This document shows, piece after piece, positions 31,850 to 43,563 of a stretch of DNA of 64,000 nucleotides (positions are counted from its first letter, which is position 1; each line of letters begins with the position of its first letter). This stretch comes from Cloeon dipterum (taxonomy: Eukaryota > Arthropoda > Insecta > Ephemeroptera > Baetidae): NCBI RefSeq assembly GCF_949628265.1, contig NC_088787.1, positions 4,330,501 through 4,394,500 on the forward strand. Reading direction: 5' to 3'. The translations under genes were made by a program, and so were the position numbers. The notes beneath the pieces are model-generated. The model had not been told where the DNA came from. It did no database searches and saw only the letters and a program-made list of their open reading frames with translations.

Positions 31850-33727
31850 CAGAGCGAGAACCTATGAAGCAATGAGTTTTAATGAGGAGAAGAAGAAGGG
31901 TCGTTGAACTGCACGAAAATGCGCTTTCTAATTTAGAGGAATTCGGGATATTTTTCTCTAACATGTCAAACATTTAAATTGTGTGGCACCATAAGAATTA
32001 TAGACCGAACCAAGGAATAATTTATACACTGATATTATCGGGAAGATTCCTCTATGTCAATTATAACAATATTAAATTGATTACTTTTCTTTATAGTTTT
32101 AGTTATTTACAATTCAAATGAGTCTGTGAGAGTTTAGTTCGTGGGGCTCCCGGCCGGTCGTCATCACCGCATCGGCCGTCGGGGCCCTAGTTACGTGTCT
32201 CCTCCGTGTAATAATTCGTTCGGCTATATTGAACTCATAAAATACGTATAGTTTCTCTCTTCCTTCTTGGCATGCTTCATTTTGGGCAAGGGTTGCGAGA
32301 AAGGGAAACAGTGATTTTACCTTATTTATGTTTGTTGGGTGCCGGTCTGCTACAATCAGGGCTGCGAGAGTGGAGAGAGAGATATATAGGGCTCGACTGC
32401 TTGCGTCGGTGGTTCGTCTTCGAATTTCGTCTCGTCCGCTGTCCTCTGTTCACCCTCGCCTAGCTAACAGCTGTTAACTCTGTATTTGCCCCCTCTCTTA
32501 CACCCTGAACGACACCAAATCGATTCATTCAGATATCGGTTACAGTAACATTGATCGATCGATTGCTTCCGCCAGGGTAAATCTTCCCTGATAAATGTTT
32601 GATTTTTAATTAATTTCAATTTTCCAAAAAATCTTTCGAATTAATTTATTTAATAAATAGAAAACACGTCTGCTAAAGACTGTATTTTCATCAATTCGTA
32701 ATACATATTTAAAACAATAATGAATAGGAATTAATTATTTGTAAATCTGTACTATCTTACTAAATAAAATTTATTACAAGTTTCTTTTCTTCCTATCAAA
32801 TTTGAACCGAATACGAATCTGACAGCCAAAATAGTTGTCTTTTTAGATCTCAGTTTCGTTTTACTCAATTGATGCGAGATGTTTCTGGCGTAGGTGTTTT
32901 GCGGTAGCCTTGGGCTGCTGAAAGCATCAATTTGCGCTTTTTCCTGCGGGTTAATGAAGCAACACTGAAATACATACATTAATATGTTTAGAAGCTCTCT
33001 CGCAGAACGAGTCTATCTTCCTCTTTCGCCAACGTCGAGATTGAATCTGCAGTTAATTGATTTCCGCGCGGCAGATAATGCACTCGGCTGTGGATTTTTC
33101 TTTTGTGTTCCGACTCGCAGGAAAAGTATTAAAAGCACGTGGGACACCGCCATTGAAAAGAGTCGGCGCAGAGGCTGAAAGTGTGATTCTGGACATGAAC
33201 GTTTACAAGCTCTACATTTGCTAGTTGCTAAAGTTTTCATCATTAAGATTGTCACCAGCCGTGGATGCACTATTCTCATGCATCGGAAATTTCAATCAAG
33301 GTCGTTAAAAAATAAAGAAGTTGAGTGAGATTTGCGAATTGCGAGCTAAACAACTCCGGCAACCGTCGTGGAACATCAGACGACGCGCCATAGAGTTTCA
33401 AAGGGTGAAAAGAGAGTGGGAGAGTACTGTTGCTTCTACCCCTGCCACTCTATATTTAGTATGGGAGATTTATCTGGAGTTGAATTAACTTAAATACTAA
33501 TGCAGTTACTGATAATAAAATTTTTAATTCATATTACAACTATTTGACAGTATTACAAAATTGATAATAATTTGTTTCAATTTTTAGTTTTTCCTTTTCA
33601 AATCGATAGATTTGTTGAAGTATCATCCGGTGATTCCTTCTCCTTTTTGTTTACCCAATAATCCACCTGACTACCCTGACGCAGTGCAGCTGTTTCGATC
33701 TCATTCGCGCCATTTCGAGCTGCCGTG
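31850..33727. promoter_or_regulatory. Divergent promoter region between Z1 and Z2
   Basis: About 1.9 kb separates the two head-to-head start codons. The halves resemble the spacer beside Z3: 32,140-32,580 matches 43,860-44,300, and 32,940-33,300 matches 45,400-45,680. A GCGCCATAGAGTTTCAAAGG motif at 33,388 recurs before Z4 at 48,240 (CGCGCCATCCAGTTTCAAAG). No other gene seen. Confidence 0.45.
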
Positions 33728-36689
33728 ATGCCGCTGGTGAAGCCGCTTTGCCGCGTCTGCGAACGTCCGACGGCGGACGGCGCTGTCCAGGCTGTCCAAT
33801 TGGACAACGAGAAGCTGCAGACTTGGTCCTTGAACGTCTGCAGCCATGAATTTGCAGAGGAAATCGAGGATGGAGACTTGATTTGCAATTTCTGCATCTG
33901 GCACGCCGAGTGAGCAGCAGCGGGATTATCTTTTTTTCGATTTGAGCGACGATCTGATACTTTTTATTTTAAGGTTTCTGTCCAAGTATGTTCGCGAGTT
34001 TGAAGCTTTGGCTTGGTGGCCATCGGATCTGGATTATTTGGACGTCAAGGCGAAGGAGCTGAGGAGTAAATACCTAGGTAAACAAACGAAAGGAAACAAA
34101 ATATTATCAATTAATTCTTCTCTCGAATTTAACAAATTGACACACTTTATTTAAAACTTGCATGCTTGAAAATTAATTTTAGATTTATTTAATGTAGATA
34201 TAGCTAGCAAGCCATGAGTGTTATGTGAGTGTTATGAGCAAGAAGGTCATTATAAAGCTTAGGAAATATAAGAACCTAAAACAATCATGTTATATCTTTC
34301 AAGTGATATAAACAAATATCGCTCAGAGCACTCGTAATTTTTAATTTCATGAAAAGTGTGGTAAAAAATTAGCTTAGTGGACGGTACATTCCTCCCTTGT
34401 AATTTCAAATTAGATGAAAATATTTTTAAGGTATTAATATATGTTATTAATTAAATAACCACCTATTGTACTGTAAATTGGACTGCATTAATTATTACAG
34501 AAGGAAAAGCAGAGCAGTGCTGGGTGCAGCTGGAGAAAATTGAGCTGCCGAAATGTGGGAAGGACGAACATGGAGAGAATGAGGCAAAGACTGAAGGTGG
34601 AAAAAGCAATAATAAATGTTTCTACTGTGGACAAGTTGTCGCAAGAATTAGGGATCACATGAGAAAAATGCATGAGAATGCCATCCGGTGTGACTATTAT
34701 AATTGTGCCACATATTTCCACACTGTTGATGAAAAAGAGAGCCACGCTAAGGAAGATCATGAAAAGTCCAAAGCGAAGATATTGATCAAGTGCAGTTTTT
34801 GCGAGAAAGAGTTTCATTGGTCCAGTGACGTTAGAAGGCATGTTCGTCGATTTCATTCCGAGTTTCGCGTTAGATGCAAATTCTTGGGTTGCCTCTGTTA
34901 TTTCAAATGCGAACCAGAAATGATTGCCCACTTTGATGCTGTTCACAAGGAAGAAGACGAGACAAAAGTCTTCAATTGCAACCATTGCGAGTTCATATCT
35001 AAATTGAAAGACAAAATGTCACTTCACGTTTCTAGTTTTCATTTTCCAAAGACCATCAAGTGCGGCAAATGTCAAAAAATGTTTCCTACAACGCAGATTT
35101 TGGCAGAACATGTAAGACAGAATCATGAGTTTCGAGTGTGTTCAATTTGCAATTTAGATGTAACTGTTAAATATATGAGCCACCATTTGAAGAGAAAGAA
35201 CTGCACGCGCTGCAAGAAAGAATTTGAATGCTCTAGTTTGTATCAATCGCACTTGAAGACATGCAAAGAAACACTATTTAGCTGTAAAAATTGCCCAAAA
35301 ACTTTCCAATATCCATTTGAACTGAAATACCACTTGGAAATGAAATGCAGAAACAATTTGTGGTTCGGTTTGCGGTATATAGATCTTGGATTCAAGTGCG
35401 AGCCGTGCAAGAGGTACTACAAAAGTGAAAAGTATTTGAAAATCCACTTGAATCACACTCACAAGAGGCTGAATTTGAAGCACTGCGCTCACTGTCCCAA
35501 AAGCTTCAGTAATTTTGCACACTTGATAAACCCCCTACGAGAAAAATCACGTGTTGACACGAGTTTTTCGTGACCCCTTCGAATATTTTTTTCGATATTT
35601 TTCCTGGGTTATTTGAGGCCCCCTTAATCGATTTTGACCGAAAACTTTCTTTTTTTTGCGTGTTTTTGATATTTCCGGAACACGTGATAATCACGTGATG
35701 AACACGTGTTTCCGGACACGAGTTAAAAATTAAATACCTTGATATTTGCTTCAATTGCATTCAAACTATATTTTTTGCAGTTTTCTATCATTAATAAAAC
35801 TATTTTACGGCAAAATTATTAAATTTAGCAACTCGCATATATTAACTCGAGTTTAACACGTGTTACACACGTGGCTTTAAACACGTGTCGGAGATCACGT
35901 GTTTAAACACGTGTGTTTAACACGTGTTCAACTCGAGTCAATATATGCGAGTTGCTAAATTTAATGTTTTATAAAAATTTATTTAAATGTTATAAAATTT
36001 ATACAAATAAAGTGTAGAAATTTTCAAAATTCTTAGAAAATACGTGGTCAATTAAACTCGTGTCGGAGATCACGTGTTTCACACGTGTTTAACTCGAGTC
36101 ACGTTACACGAGTAGCACCGGTTAATAATTTGCTCTCAAAAAATTTTAAAAAAGAAAAAGAAATGCAAAAAAGTAAGTGGGGATCCTACATAGTATATGG
36201 TGTAATGTGTATAACATATTTTTCACAATTTAAATACATAATTTATTTAGGGATTCATTTTTAAATTTATATTTGCTATGAATAATTCACCAAAATGGTT
36301 TTTTTCGTTTTTTTATTTTAAATCATGTGGAATAATTATTTAATTGAATCAATTAAACAGCCGATTCTAAAATTAATAAACAAATTTGAATTTTTTTCTT
36401 CACATTTATATTTAATTTATTTATTTTAATCTTTTTGCTTTTCATTTTCTATTACTTTTGATATTGCAGCAGGGAATAATCATTGAATATCACGAATTCT
36501 AAAATAAGTTTAATTTTTATTATAATTTTAGCTCCTATGAATTCTTTGAAGTTAAAATTTTCTAATTATTTTCCGCCACATATCCGGGGGATAATTATAA
36601 CAAATTTTTTGCTGTTTGCGGTGTGGAACATAAGGGATGCGGAATTAAAAAATTCGCTCGCATACATTTTAGTGCAGGGCGCTGGTAAT

Positions 36690-39574
36690 CCCACTGCTTG
36701 CGCTTCGCGCGGTTGGTTTTTCACCAGCTTTTCAATTTCATCCTCGCGCGCAAGAAAGATCGCAGCTAGGAAGAGCAAGGAGGGACAGGAGGGGCAGGAG
36801 CGGCTGGTGTTGCTGCTTGCAGCGTAAGCGGCAACGGCAAGAGAGAAAAAGCGAAAGTGGGGGCGGGAGTTAGCATGCACAATTGCACAGGCAGGATCGG
36901 AAACAGAGTGCGTGCGCAGCCAAAGCCAACGGCAAAAAGAAAATCCATCGACAAAAGGCACACACGCGCGCATTAACGTCCAGCTTTTACGAACAATTAA
37001 GGGCACAATTAGCTAATTATCCGAGTGTTTAGTGCACCAGTATGCAAGTAACGTGTCGCGCGACTGTTTTGCTCAACCGTTCATCATCTACAAAGATAAT
37101 TCTCACTGCTGCGGCTGCTGTACGACATTATGGATGAGCGCAATGACGCCAGGTATGTGTTAAAATCATTTTAGTTTTCTGTAATCTATCCGTAAATAAG
37201 TAAAATTTGCATGTCAATCACTAATACACATGGAAAAGCTACAGTTTCTGCCGGGTTACGCATCACCAGTTCGTATGAGAATACCATTTTGGGGTTGTAA
37301 AAACTGTAACTCGGCGGCGAAAACTAATTTTTCCATGCACAAATTTGATTCATTACATAATTAAGTATGTGCATACATATTTAAATATTCGCATTTTTGT
37401 CCTTTCGCCGGACAATATTACTGTCTAGTATGTGTGCTACATACATAACAAGCATTAATGTATCTAGTCGTAAATTCTGACTGACGCTTAATTCTTCTCG
37501 ACTGTGCATACATAATGGAAAATGACACTTCGCCGCAAAGTTACAACCCTAATTTTATTATGGGATTCTCATAAAAACTGGCGAGATGTGTAACCCGGCA
37601 GAAAATATTGCTTATCCATGCATTTATGTACATTATTATTTGTTTTAAATTTATTTTTACTCATTTAAACAATTTGCAGTATTTTCACTGCCGTAAATGA
37701 ATAAAAACATAACGTGTATGCATACTTTAAATGTGCTTGAGCGTAAAACACTCAATTAAAAAAGGCCTAGACTTATTTAATTTTAAAATCGCATTTTTAG
37801 AGAGCAATAAAATGCTATCATTGTTTATTTTGTATAGAGTTTAATTGTGTGTTGCTCCTAATTCTCAAAATTGATTTTGATTTCAGACAAGACGGAATAA
37901 AGGATGAGACGGATGATTAGCCACCAGTGTGGAGCTGCCAAAGAGCAAGGCTGATGGGCATTCAGAGTAAGTTTGCTTTACTATATTTAAAAAAATACAA
38001 AGTGTTAAGAAAATTATGCTAAATTATAGTAGTTCAACTCGACGCCAACATTTTGCCACTTTTAATTAATGTAGGTGCATCTCAATTGGCGTTTAATTTC
38101 CAGCTAGTTTTCTGACCTATTTGATTTGCAGTGGCCTATTTAATTTTCCTCGTAGTGTCCTCTCGGCTAACTCTTAGTTTGCTACACGTTTTGTGGCCGC
38201 CGGCTGATTCAGGGCGCACACAAATTTTATAAAGAGAACGTTATTAATTTATGTTAAGTTCTGAGTTCGCTGTTCATTAATTATCGACATATGCTACTGA
38301 GGAGATAAAAATTAGGAAAATTAGATTTTATTTTCAACTCGTTTGGCCTATTGAAGTATTGAACCATGATCAAGCACCATAATGAAATAACGCTTCTCGT
38401 ATGAAGTTTTCATTGTTTACAGTGTGGATAGATACAGGCCAACAATTAAAAATTATTTGAATTGTTGTATGCAATAAGCAGTTAATAACTTGTCCTTCAT
38501 TCCCAATATTCAAAAAAGTAATTTGCTTCAGTTTATTTTCAAATTTTCTTCAAAAATCTGTCCAACAGCGCATGAAACCTCTTAGGGAAACTCATATTTT
38601 TGAAGTAATATTAGATTTCAAGTAGGGAGACGGTCCTCACCATTTGAAAAGTATGTTAACTTTGCAGCCACTTATCTAAATAATTTACAGCGCTACTTTG
38701 GTCAATTTTGGCTTCCTGTGAATCAATCCTAAGGGATAAGTGCATGCATAAATTAATGGCAGCAAAGATATTTCTGGATTTTGCAGTATTTTAATTCTTC
38801 TTAACCTATAGCATCTTGGTAGTGGAAAAAAATGCGCATATCTCAACAACCAAACGCGAATTTCCTTGTTGCAAGAAAGGGCAACAATTATTATCTATTC
38901 TACAGTGAAAAATTTAGGTGTTTGTTGAGCGATGCGCAAATTTACCGCCACCAGGACTCTAAAAGAGGATTGATGCTGTAAAGTCCTTGATAATGCTTGT
39001 TGCCAATAATGCATGAACTCATCCCTTAGGATTAACTTGAAGCCTAAACTGACCTAAGAAAGAGTGTAAATTTTTGAGAAAATAAGCTGACAAAGTATCA
39101 CGTTTTTCATTTGGTAAGGACTGTCTCCCTACTTGAAATCTGATTTTATTTCAAAACAAAGAGTTTCCCCCATAATTTGCCATACTCTGCTGGACAGATC
39201 TTGACGAGAGGAATCGAAATCTGCCAAACAAATGTGGTCAAGCACTGTATATTTTGGAGAAAACCTTAAAATTTTGACTGTAGCAAGGTGCTTTTTTAAT
39301 ATCAACTGTTTCTTGCATCCAACTATTCAAAAATTTTCAATTGTTGCCCTTAATCAATCCTTAGCATCAGCAATGTCAACTGATTTTCATTTTGGTCCTA
39401 TTTCAGAGTGTGCAGGCCTCCTTGGTGGTGGTTTTGACCTTGAAAAGGTTGAAACAGATGAAGAAAAAGGAGGTGGAGAAGAAGGAACAGCGAAGGAAAA
39501 GGCTTAAGGAGCAGTAGAAGGAGCTGATGAATATTCCAGCCGCTGAGAAAGATAACCAAGAAGAAAAGAGCCAC
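36690..39574 (+). pseudogene. Spliced transcription unit carried inside the 4.87-kb TIR element
   Basis: GC-richer sequence at 36,690-37,150 looks like a promoter and 5' exon. An exon ends at 37152 before GTATGT, a second spans 37887-37966, and a third spans 39407-39574, all with canonical splice signals. The only short frame across exons 1-2 starts at ATG about 37,131 and stops after about 18 codons. Exon 3 has a Lys/Glu-rich frame (EKKEQRRKRLKEQ) with an early stop. I do not recognise a protein. A decayed captured host gene or a non-coding transcript are both possible. Confidence 0.4.
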
Positions 39575-39747
39575 GTGAGAAAATTTGTTCATCGACTGAC
39601 TTGAAAATTGTTTTAAATATTTCCCCATTAAAGTCTAAAAAAATCATAAGTTCATATTTTATACAGTATTTCAAGAGGGTTGGGCTGGGCACTACTAATC
39701 TTTGTTTAAAAAAAAACCACTTCCTGGCTGAGCCCCTCTTAGTGCCG

Positions 39748-39972
39748 AATGCGTCTGCTGCTCGAGACTTGTTCGAGCACCTCGGAGAGCTCGGTACGCA
39801 CTCAAGAGGGGATTCTAACCTGGCTCTCTCGCAGGGAGGGTGGTGGTTGTGGTTTCAACCACAATCACCACCCTCCTTGCCAAGGTTAGAGCGCTAGAGC
39901 CAGGTCTAAATCTCTCTCGAGCGCGAACCGAGCCCTTCGATGAGCTCGAGCTAGCCTCGAGCAGCAGATGCA
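39748..39972. mobile_element. Nested hairpin MITE
   Basis: The ends GCGTCTGCTGCTCGAG and CTCGAGCAGCAGATGC are inverted, and inside them AACCTGGCTCT pairs with AGAGCCAGGT. The centre is a near-perfect stem, GGAGGGTGGTGGTTGTGG / CCACAATCACCACCCTCC, with a 4-6 base loop. It is about 225 bp and able to fold along most of its length. Confidence 0.6.
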
Positions 39973-40974
39973 GATGGCCCAATGTACTAAAAGTAATTAA
40001 ATGAGCAGACCTAGTAATTGAAAACTCTTTTGAATAGAATAGTTATGTTACTATCGTAAAATCTACTATACTATGCTCAAGTTTTTAAACTTTGATGCCC
40101 TGTTCTAGTTAAATGGAGAAAAAAATAATTTAATGTGACACTATATGTATGAACAATTGTAATTATATCATAATATGTTTATAATTCGCTGCAAATAAAT
40201 ATATTAAACGCAAATTAAAGCATAGTTTCAACTCGTTCCAAACCCGTGTCAACTCGTGACTCGTTCCCAAATCACGTGATTTGACACGAGACTTCACACG
40301 TGTCTAACTCGTGGTAGACACGTGTTTCGAAACACGTGAACTCGTGTCAAAAACCACGAGTTTTTCACGTGTCTACCACGTGATTTTTCTCGTAGGGCCA
40401 CTTGGCCGTGACGCACTTTTTGATTGAACACAAATTCAAATGTGACCAGTGTGAAAGGAAATTCGTTTCCTCTTCTTTCTTGGCTAAACATAAAAGACAA
40501 ACACACTTGAAAAACAAAACTTTAGAAACGTGCGTGGAGTGCGGAAAATCAATTACTTGCCAAAATATGTAAAGTCATTTAGTGGCAATTCACAGCATAG
40601 AAATTTCTTAACTGTGCTCTTTCCAAAATACTAGAGAATAATCTACTTTGTTTGACGAGCAGACACGTTAAAAAATGAGTAATATTCTCAATATAATTGT
40701 CTTGTAGGACCGATATTAATAATTCTGTACTTTTGTTCGTATTTAATTTTGCCTGACACGACATTAATCCTGCTCCAACCATATTGTCATTTTTCAATGT
40801 TCTAAATCGATTAGTAAGCGTAACTTCTGCTTTCTGCGACGTTTGTAACTTCATTTCCTAATAAAATATTTGAAATCAATATAGATGAATTTTCTTATGA
40901 TAACCACTTTCATTTTATTTAATTTAGCCACTGTTATATCAGTGCAGTTTTCGGCCGGCAGATCAAGCAGCTTA

Positions 40975-41100
40975 TGCAAAAACGTTGAACTTTACTCGAG
41001 TGACGTCAGCGGAAATGGATGACTAAGTGGTGGAAAGAAGATAAAGGCCGACAGCGCTACCAATGAACGGATGAATGAGATTCCCCGTGAGAAAGTAGAT
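40975..41100. promoter_or_regulatory. CRE/CCAAT module between Z2 and Z3
   Basis: ACTCGAGTGACGTCAGCGG, then AAGGCCGACAGCGCTACCAA. Homologous to 29,745-29,900. The next shared segment (CCTTGCATGCCAT, 41,180) is separated from its TATA block at 41,730 by the dispersed repeat 41,215-41,550. Confidence 0.4.
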
Positions 41101-41214
41101 CAGTGAACGAGTGAACTGGAAAGACCGCGCTGATTAAAAAATGATTAGTGCGGAAAGAGCTTTTGTTTCCTTGTCGTTCCTTGCATGCCATGAATGTGGA
41201 ACACATCAAGCGGC

Positions 41215-41550
41215 ATCAAGTGCCACTTTACGCTAACAGTGGAAGCGACCAGCAACCAATCAGCGCGCTCGCCCGCATTACGTGACCAGATCTTCTCGCC
41301 GGAAAGAGCATGAAACGTATTCTATAATTTCTCGAAATCTATTCATTTTTCGTTATTGGTTTTGACATAATGTTAAAGTTTAAATAATTGGCTTCCCATT
41401 GGTACCGGAGAAATATTTTTTTTTTTGCCATACGAGAGCGCTTTGGGGAGCATTTAACATGGCCACCATAGGGTAAAAAGCAGTGTAGTGCTACAGCCCA
41501 GCACACTTCTTATCCGCGTCACTTTCTTTATACACTTTCTTTTGAAGCAG
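41215..41550. repeat. Dispersed non-autonomous repeat, copy 2
   Basis: Matches 17,130-17,470 beside the gypsy insertion. It interrupts a promoter-like module that is contiguous next to Z1, so it is an insertion. Confidence 0.65.
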
Positions 41551-41729
41551 TGGCTGGCTAAACGGATTAAGACAAATTTGAGCCATTTTAAAATGACACA
41601 ACCAGCTTAAAATTGTTATGCGATATATAGACTGTCATTTTCTGAATTTTGGATTGAAATTTATGTATAATATTTATTTTTTTTCAAGTTTTAGCTTAAA
41701 TGGAAGATAATGCAACTTAACTGTTCTCT

Positions 41730-41830
41730 TGTTATGCAAACTGCACGGTGCTTATGTCAAGCCGGTTGCATACATTTTGTCGACAACTTTGGTGATATAA
41801 AAGATGCAAACCAAACACACTAAATAAATT
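41730..41830 (+). promoter_or_regulatory. TATA promoter-like block facing the 3' end of Z3
   Basis: TTATGCAAACTGCACGGTGC, then CAAGCCGGTTGCATACATTT, then TATAAAA at 41796-41802 and ACACTAAAT. It lies about 100 bp from the Z3 stop codon, as in Z1 and Z5. Confidence 0.45.
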
Positions 41831-41921
41831 TGCAAAAGTTTTTAAAGCAAATAATTACAAAATATATTTAGAATTTAATTTCAACATGTAAATTTTTGAA
41901 AGCAGTGCAACTGCAAGTGGA

Positions 41922-43563
41922 TTATTGTGTATCGTGAACATTGAGAAGGTGCGTTTCTATGTTACTGATGAGCATTTCCTTGCCGCATATTGTGCATTTC
42001 CCACGGGTGCGATTCAAATGGGACAATTTATTATGCCTTGAAAGATGACCTTTCCAGTTAAATTTCTTCTTACAGAATTCACACTCAAACTGATGATCGA
42101 TTAAATTGTGTTTCATCGCCAAATGGTGTTTCAACAAGTAGAGATAAGGAAAGCTTTTGGGACAGTGCGCGCATTGCTTCAAATTAGCTGCGCTGTGTTT
42201 GTAATTCAGGTGATTTTTCAAGGTTACAGCACTTTTGAAGTAACATTTGCATGGTCTGCATTTGAAGCCGAGATTCTTGTATTGCAAACCACGCCAGGAG
42301 TGGTTTCTGTGTGATCTTCTCAGGTGGTAATCCAGTAGAGAAAGCTTTTGGAACGTCTTCGCGCATTTTTCACACTTGAAACGAGTATCTTTGCAAGCTT
42401 CCCAGTGCATTTGGTATGACCCTGAGCAGTCAAATTTGCTTTTACAGCGTCGGCATTTCTGCTTTTTTAGGTGGTAAGTGAATCTTTGCGAAGTAACTTC
42501 TTCATCACATATTGAGCAAATTTTGAACGAATGATATTGACGGTCGTGAATTTTAAGGAATTTTGTCGAAGAGAACCTTTGGTCGCACTTTTCACACTTG
42601 TTTGTCTTCGGCAAATGCTTCCCAGCAATGTGTCTTTCCAAATCTCTCTTTTGCTTTGCTTTATACCCACAATAATTGCACTCGTGTTTTTTGGCCTCGA
42701 CTTTCTCCTTGTGAGTTGAGTCAAAGTGAGATTTCATTTCATCATCAGTTTTGAAGTAAATTAGGCAACCTCGGAAAGTGCATTTCAGCGAAAATTCAGA
42801 GTGAACCCGACGGACATGCTTGTGGTAGTTACCATTGTGAAGGAATTTTTTCTCACAAAAACAGCATTGAATTATTTGTCTTTCTTTCGGCATCTCGTGA
42901 AAATTCTTGACGTGCTTTGTTTTTTCCTCAATTGTGTGGAAGTAGGTGGCACAATTTTGTTTTTCACACCTGATGGCATTTTTGTGCACCTTCTTTACGT
43001 GGTTAGCCAAGGAACTACTAAATTTGAATGACATCTTGCATATGAAACATTTTCTCTTCCTTTGCTCAGTTCCCGATTCTGATTCAGTTTCTTCTTCTTC
43101 GCTCTCAGACACATCAATTTCTTCCAACTGAACCCAGCTCTGCTCAAGTTTTCCATCTAGAAAAGCAATAAAAGTAATGTAAATGTTCTTTATTGACCAC
43201 TTCTTCTTATAGAGTTAATCTACCAAAGTAACATTTCCGCAGCTCTTTTGCCGCGTCATCCAAATAATCCATATCTTGCGGCCACCAAGAATCAGCCTCG
43301 AAATCCAAGCCGTGTTTGGCCAGAAACCTTTTTATAAAAAAGAATATAGTAACGATAAAAATGACATTTTAATTGACTCACTCTGCGTGCCAGATGCAAA
43401 AGTAGCAAATGAGGTCTTCATCCTCGATTTCCTCGGCAAATTCGTAACCACAAATGTTCAGTAACCAAGTCTGCAGCTTCTCCTTGTCCACGTGGACAGC
43501 CTGGACAGCGCCGTCCGCCGCCGGACGCTCGCAAAAAACGCAGAGTGGCTTCGCGCACGACAT
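41922..43563 (-). CDS. ZAD-like C2H2 zinc-finger protein Z3 (intact)
   Basis: Exons on the minus strand are 43382-43563 (182 nt), 43224-43327 (104 nt) and 41922-43156 (1,235 nt). All are in phase and give 506 residues. The N-terminal module has CVFCERP and CYFCIWH CxxC pairs, then an AWW/SWWP-type linker and an acidic Ser/Glu stretch (SESEEEETESESG). It is followed by about 12-13 C2H2 or C2H2-like fingers, ending KCTICGKEMLISNIETHLLN. Some fingers are irregular (for example CEKQNC and CTFRGC with four-residue cysteine spacing), a signature of the family. It is likely a nuclear sequence-specific DNA-binding protein. Binding sites and function are unknown. Confidence 0.9.

Larger units (their letters stand above)
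35533..40397. mobile_element. 4.87-kb TIR element with CACGTG-rich ends inserted in Z2
   Basis: The termini are CCCTACGAGAAAAATCACGT and its inverse, flanked by CC on both sides, consistent with a 2-bp target duplication. Removing one CC restores the codon order seen in Z4 and Z5 at that site. The first about 580 bp and last about 180 bp are dense in CACGTG, ACACGAG and ACTCGTG motifs in both orientations, including a ~130-bp near-palindrome at 35,845-35,965. No transposase is recognised. The interior has a spliced-looking unit and a nested hairpin repeat. It is a non-autonomous element, unassigned, sharing its style with the element at 20,934. Confidence 0.8.
33728..40572 (+). pseudogene. 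ZAD-like C2H2 zinc-finger gene Z2, split by a transposable element
   Basis: Exons are 33728-33909, 33974-34077 and 34501-35532. The third exon then continues after a 4.87-kb insertion at 40398-40572. The N-terminal module (CRVCERP, CNFCIWH) and about eleven C2H2 fingers are readable up to the insertion, which falls in a finger (HLIN before, CCACTTGG after). After the insertion, one finger and part of the last remain and end at TAA 40570-40572. The intact relatives continue past this point for about 14 more codons. As it stands the protein would read into the element and stop after DTSFS. It is either a null allele or a fixed pseudogene. Confidence 0.85.

Noticed and set aside
36483..37006. 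Overlapping frames of 114 and 146 codons on opposite strands
   Set aside because: No domain, low-complexity AT or GC content, no fit with the splice sites found in the TIR element's internal unit.
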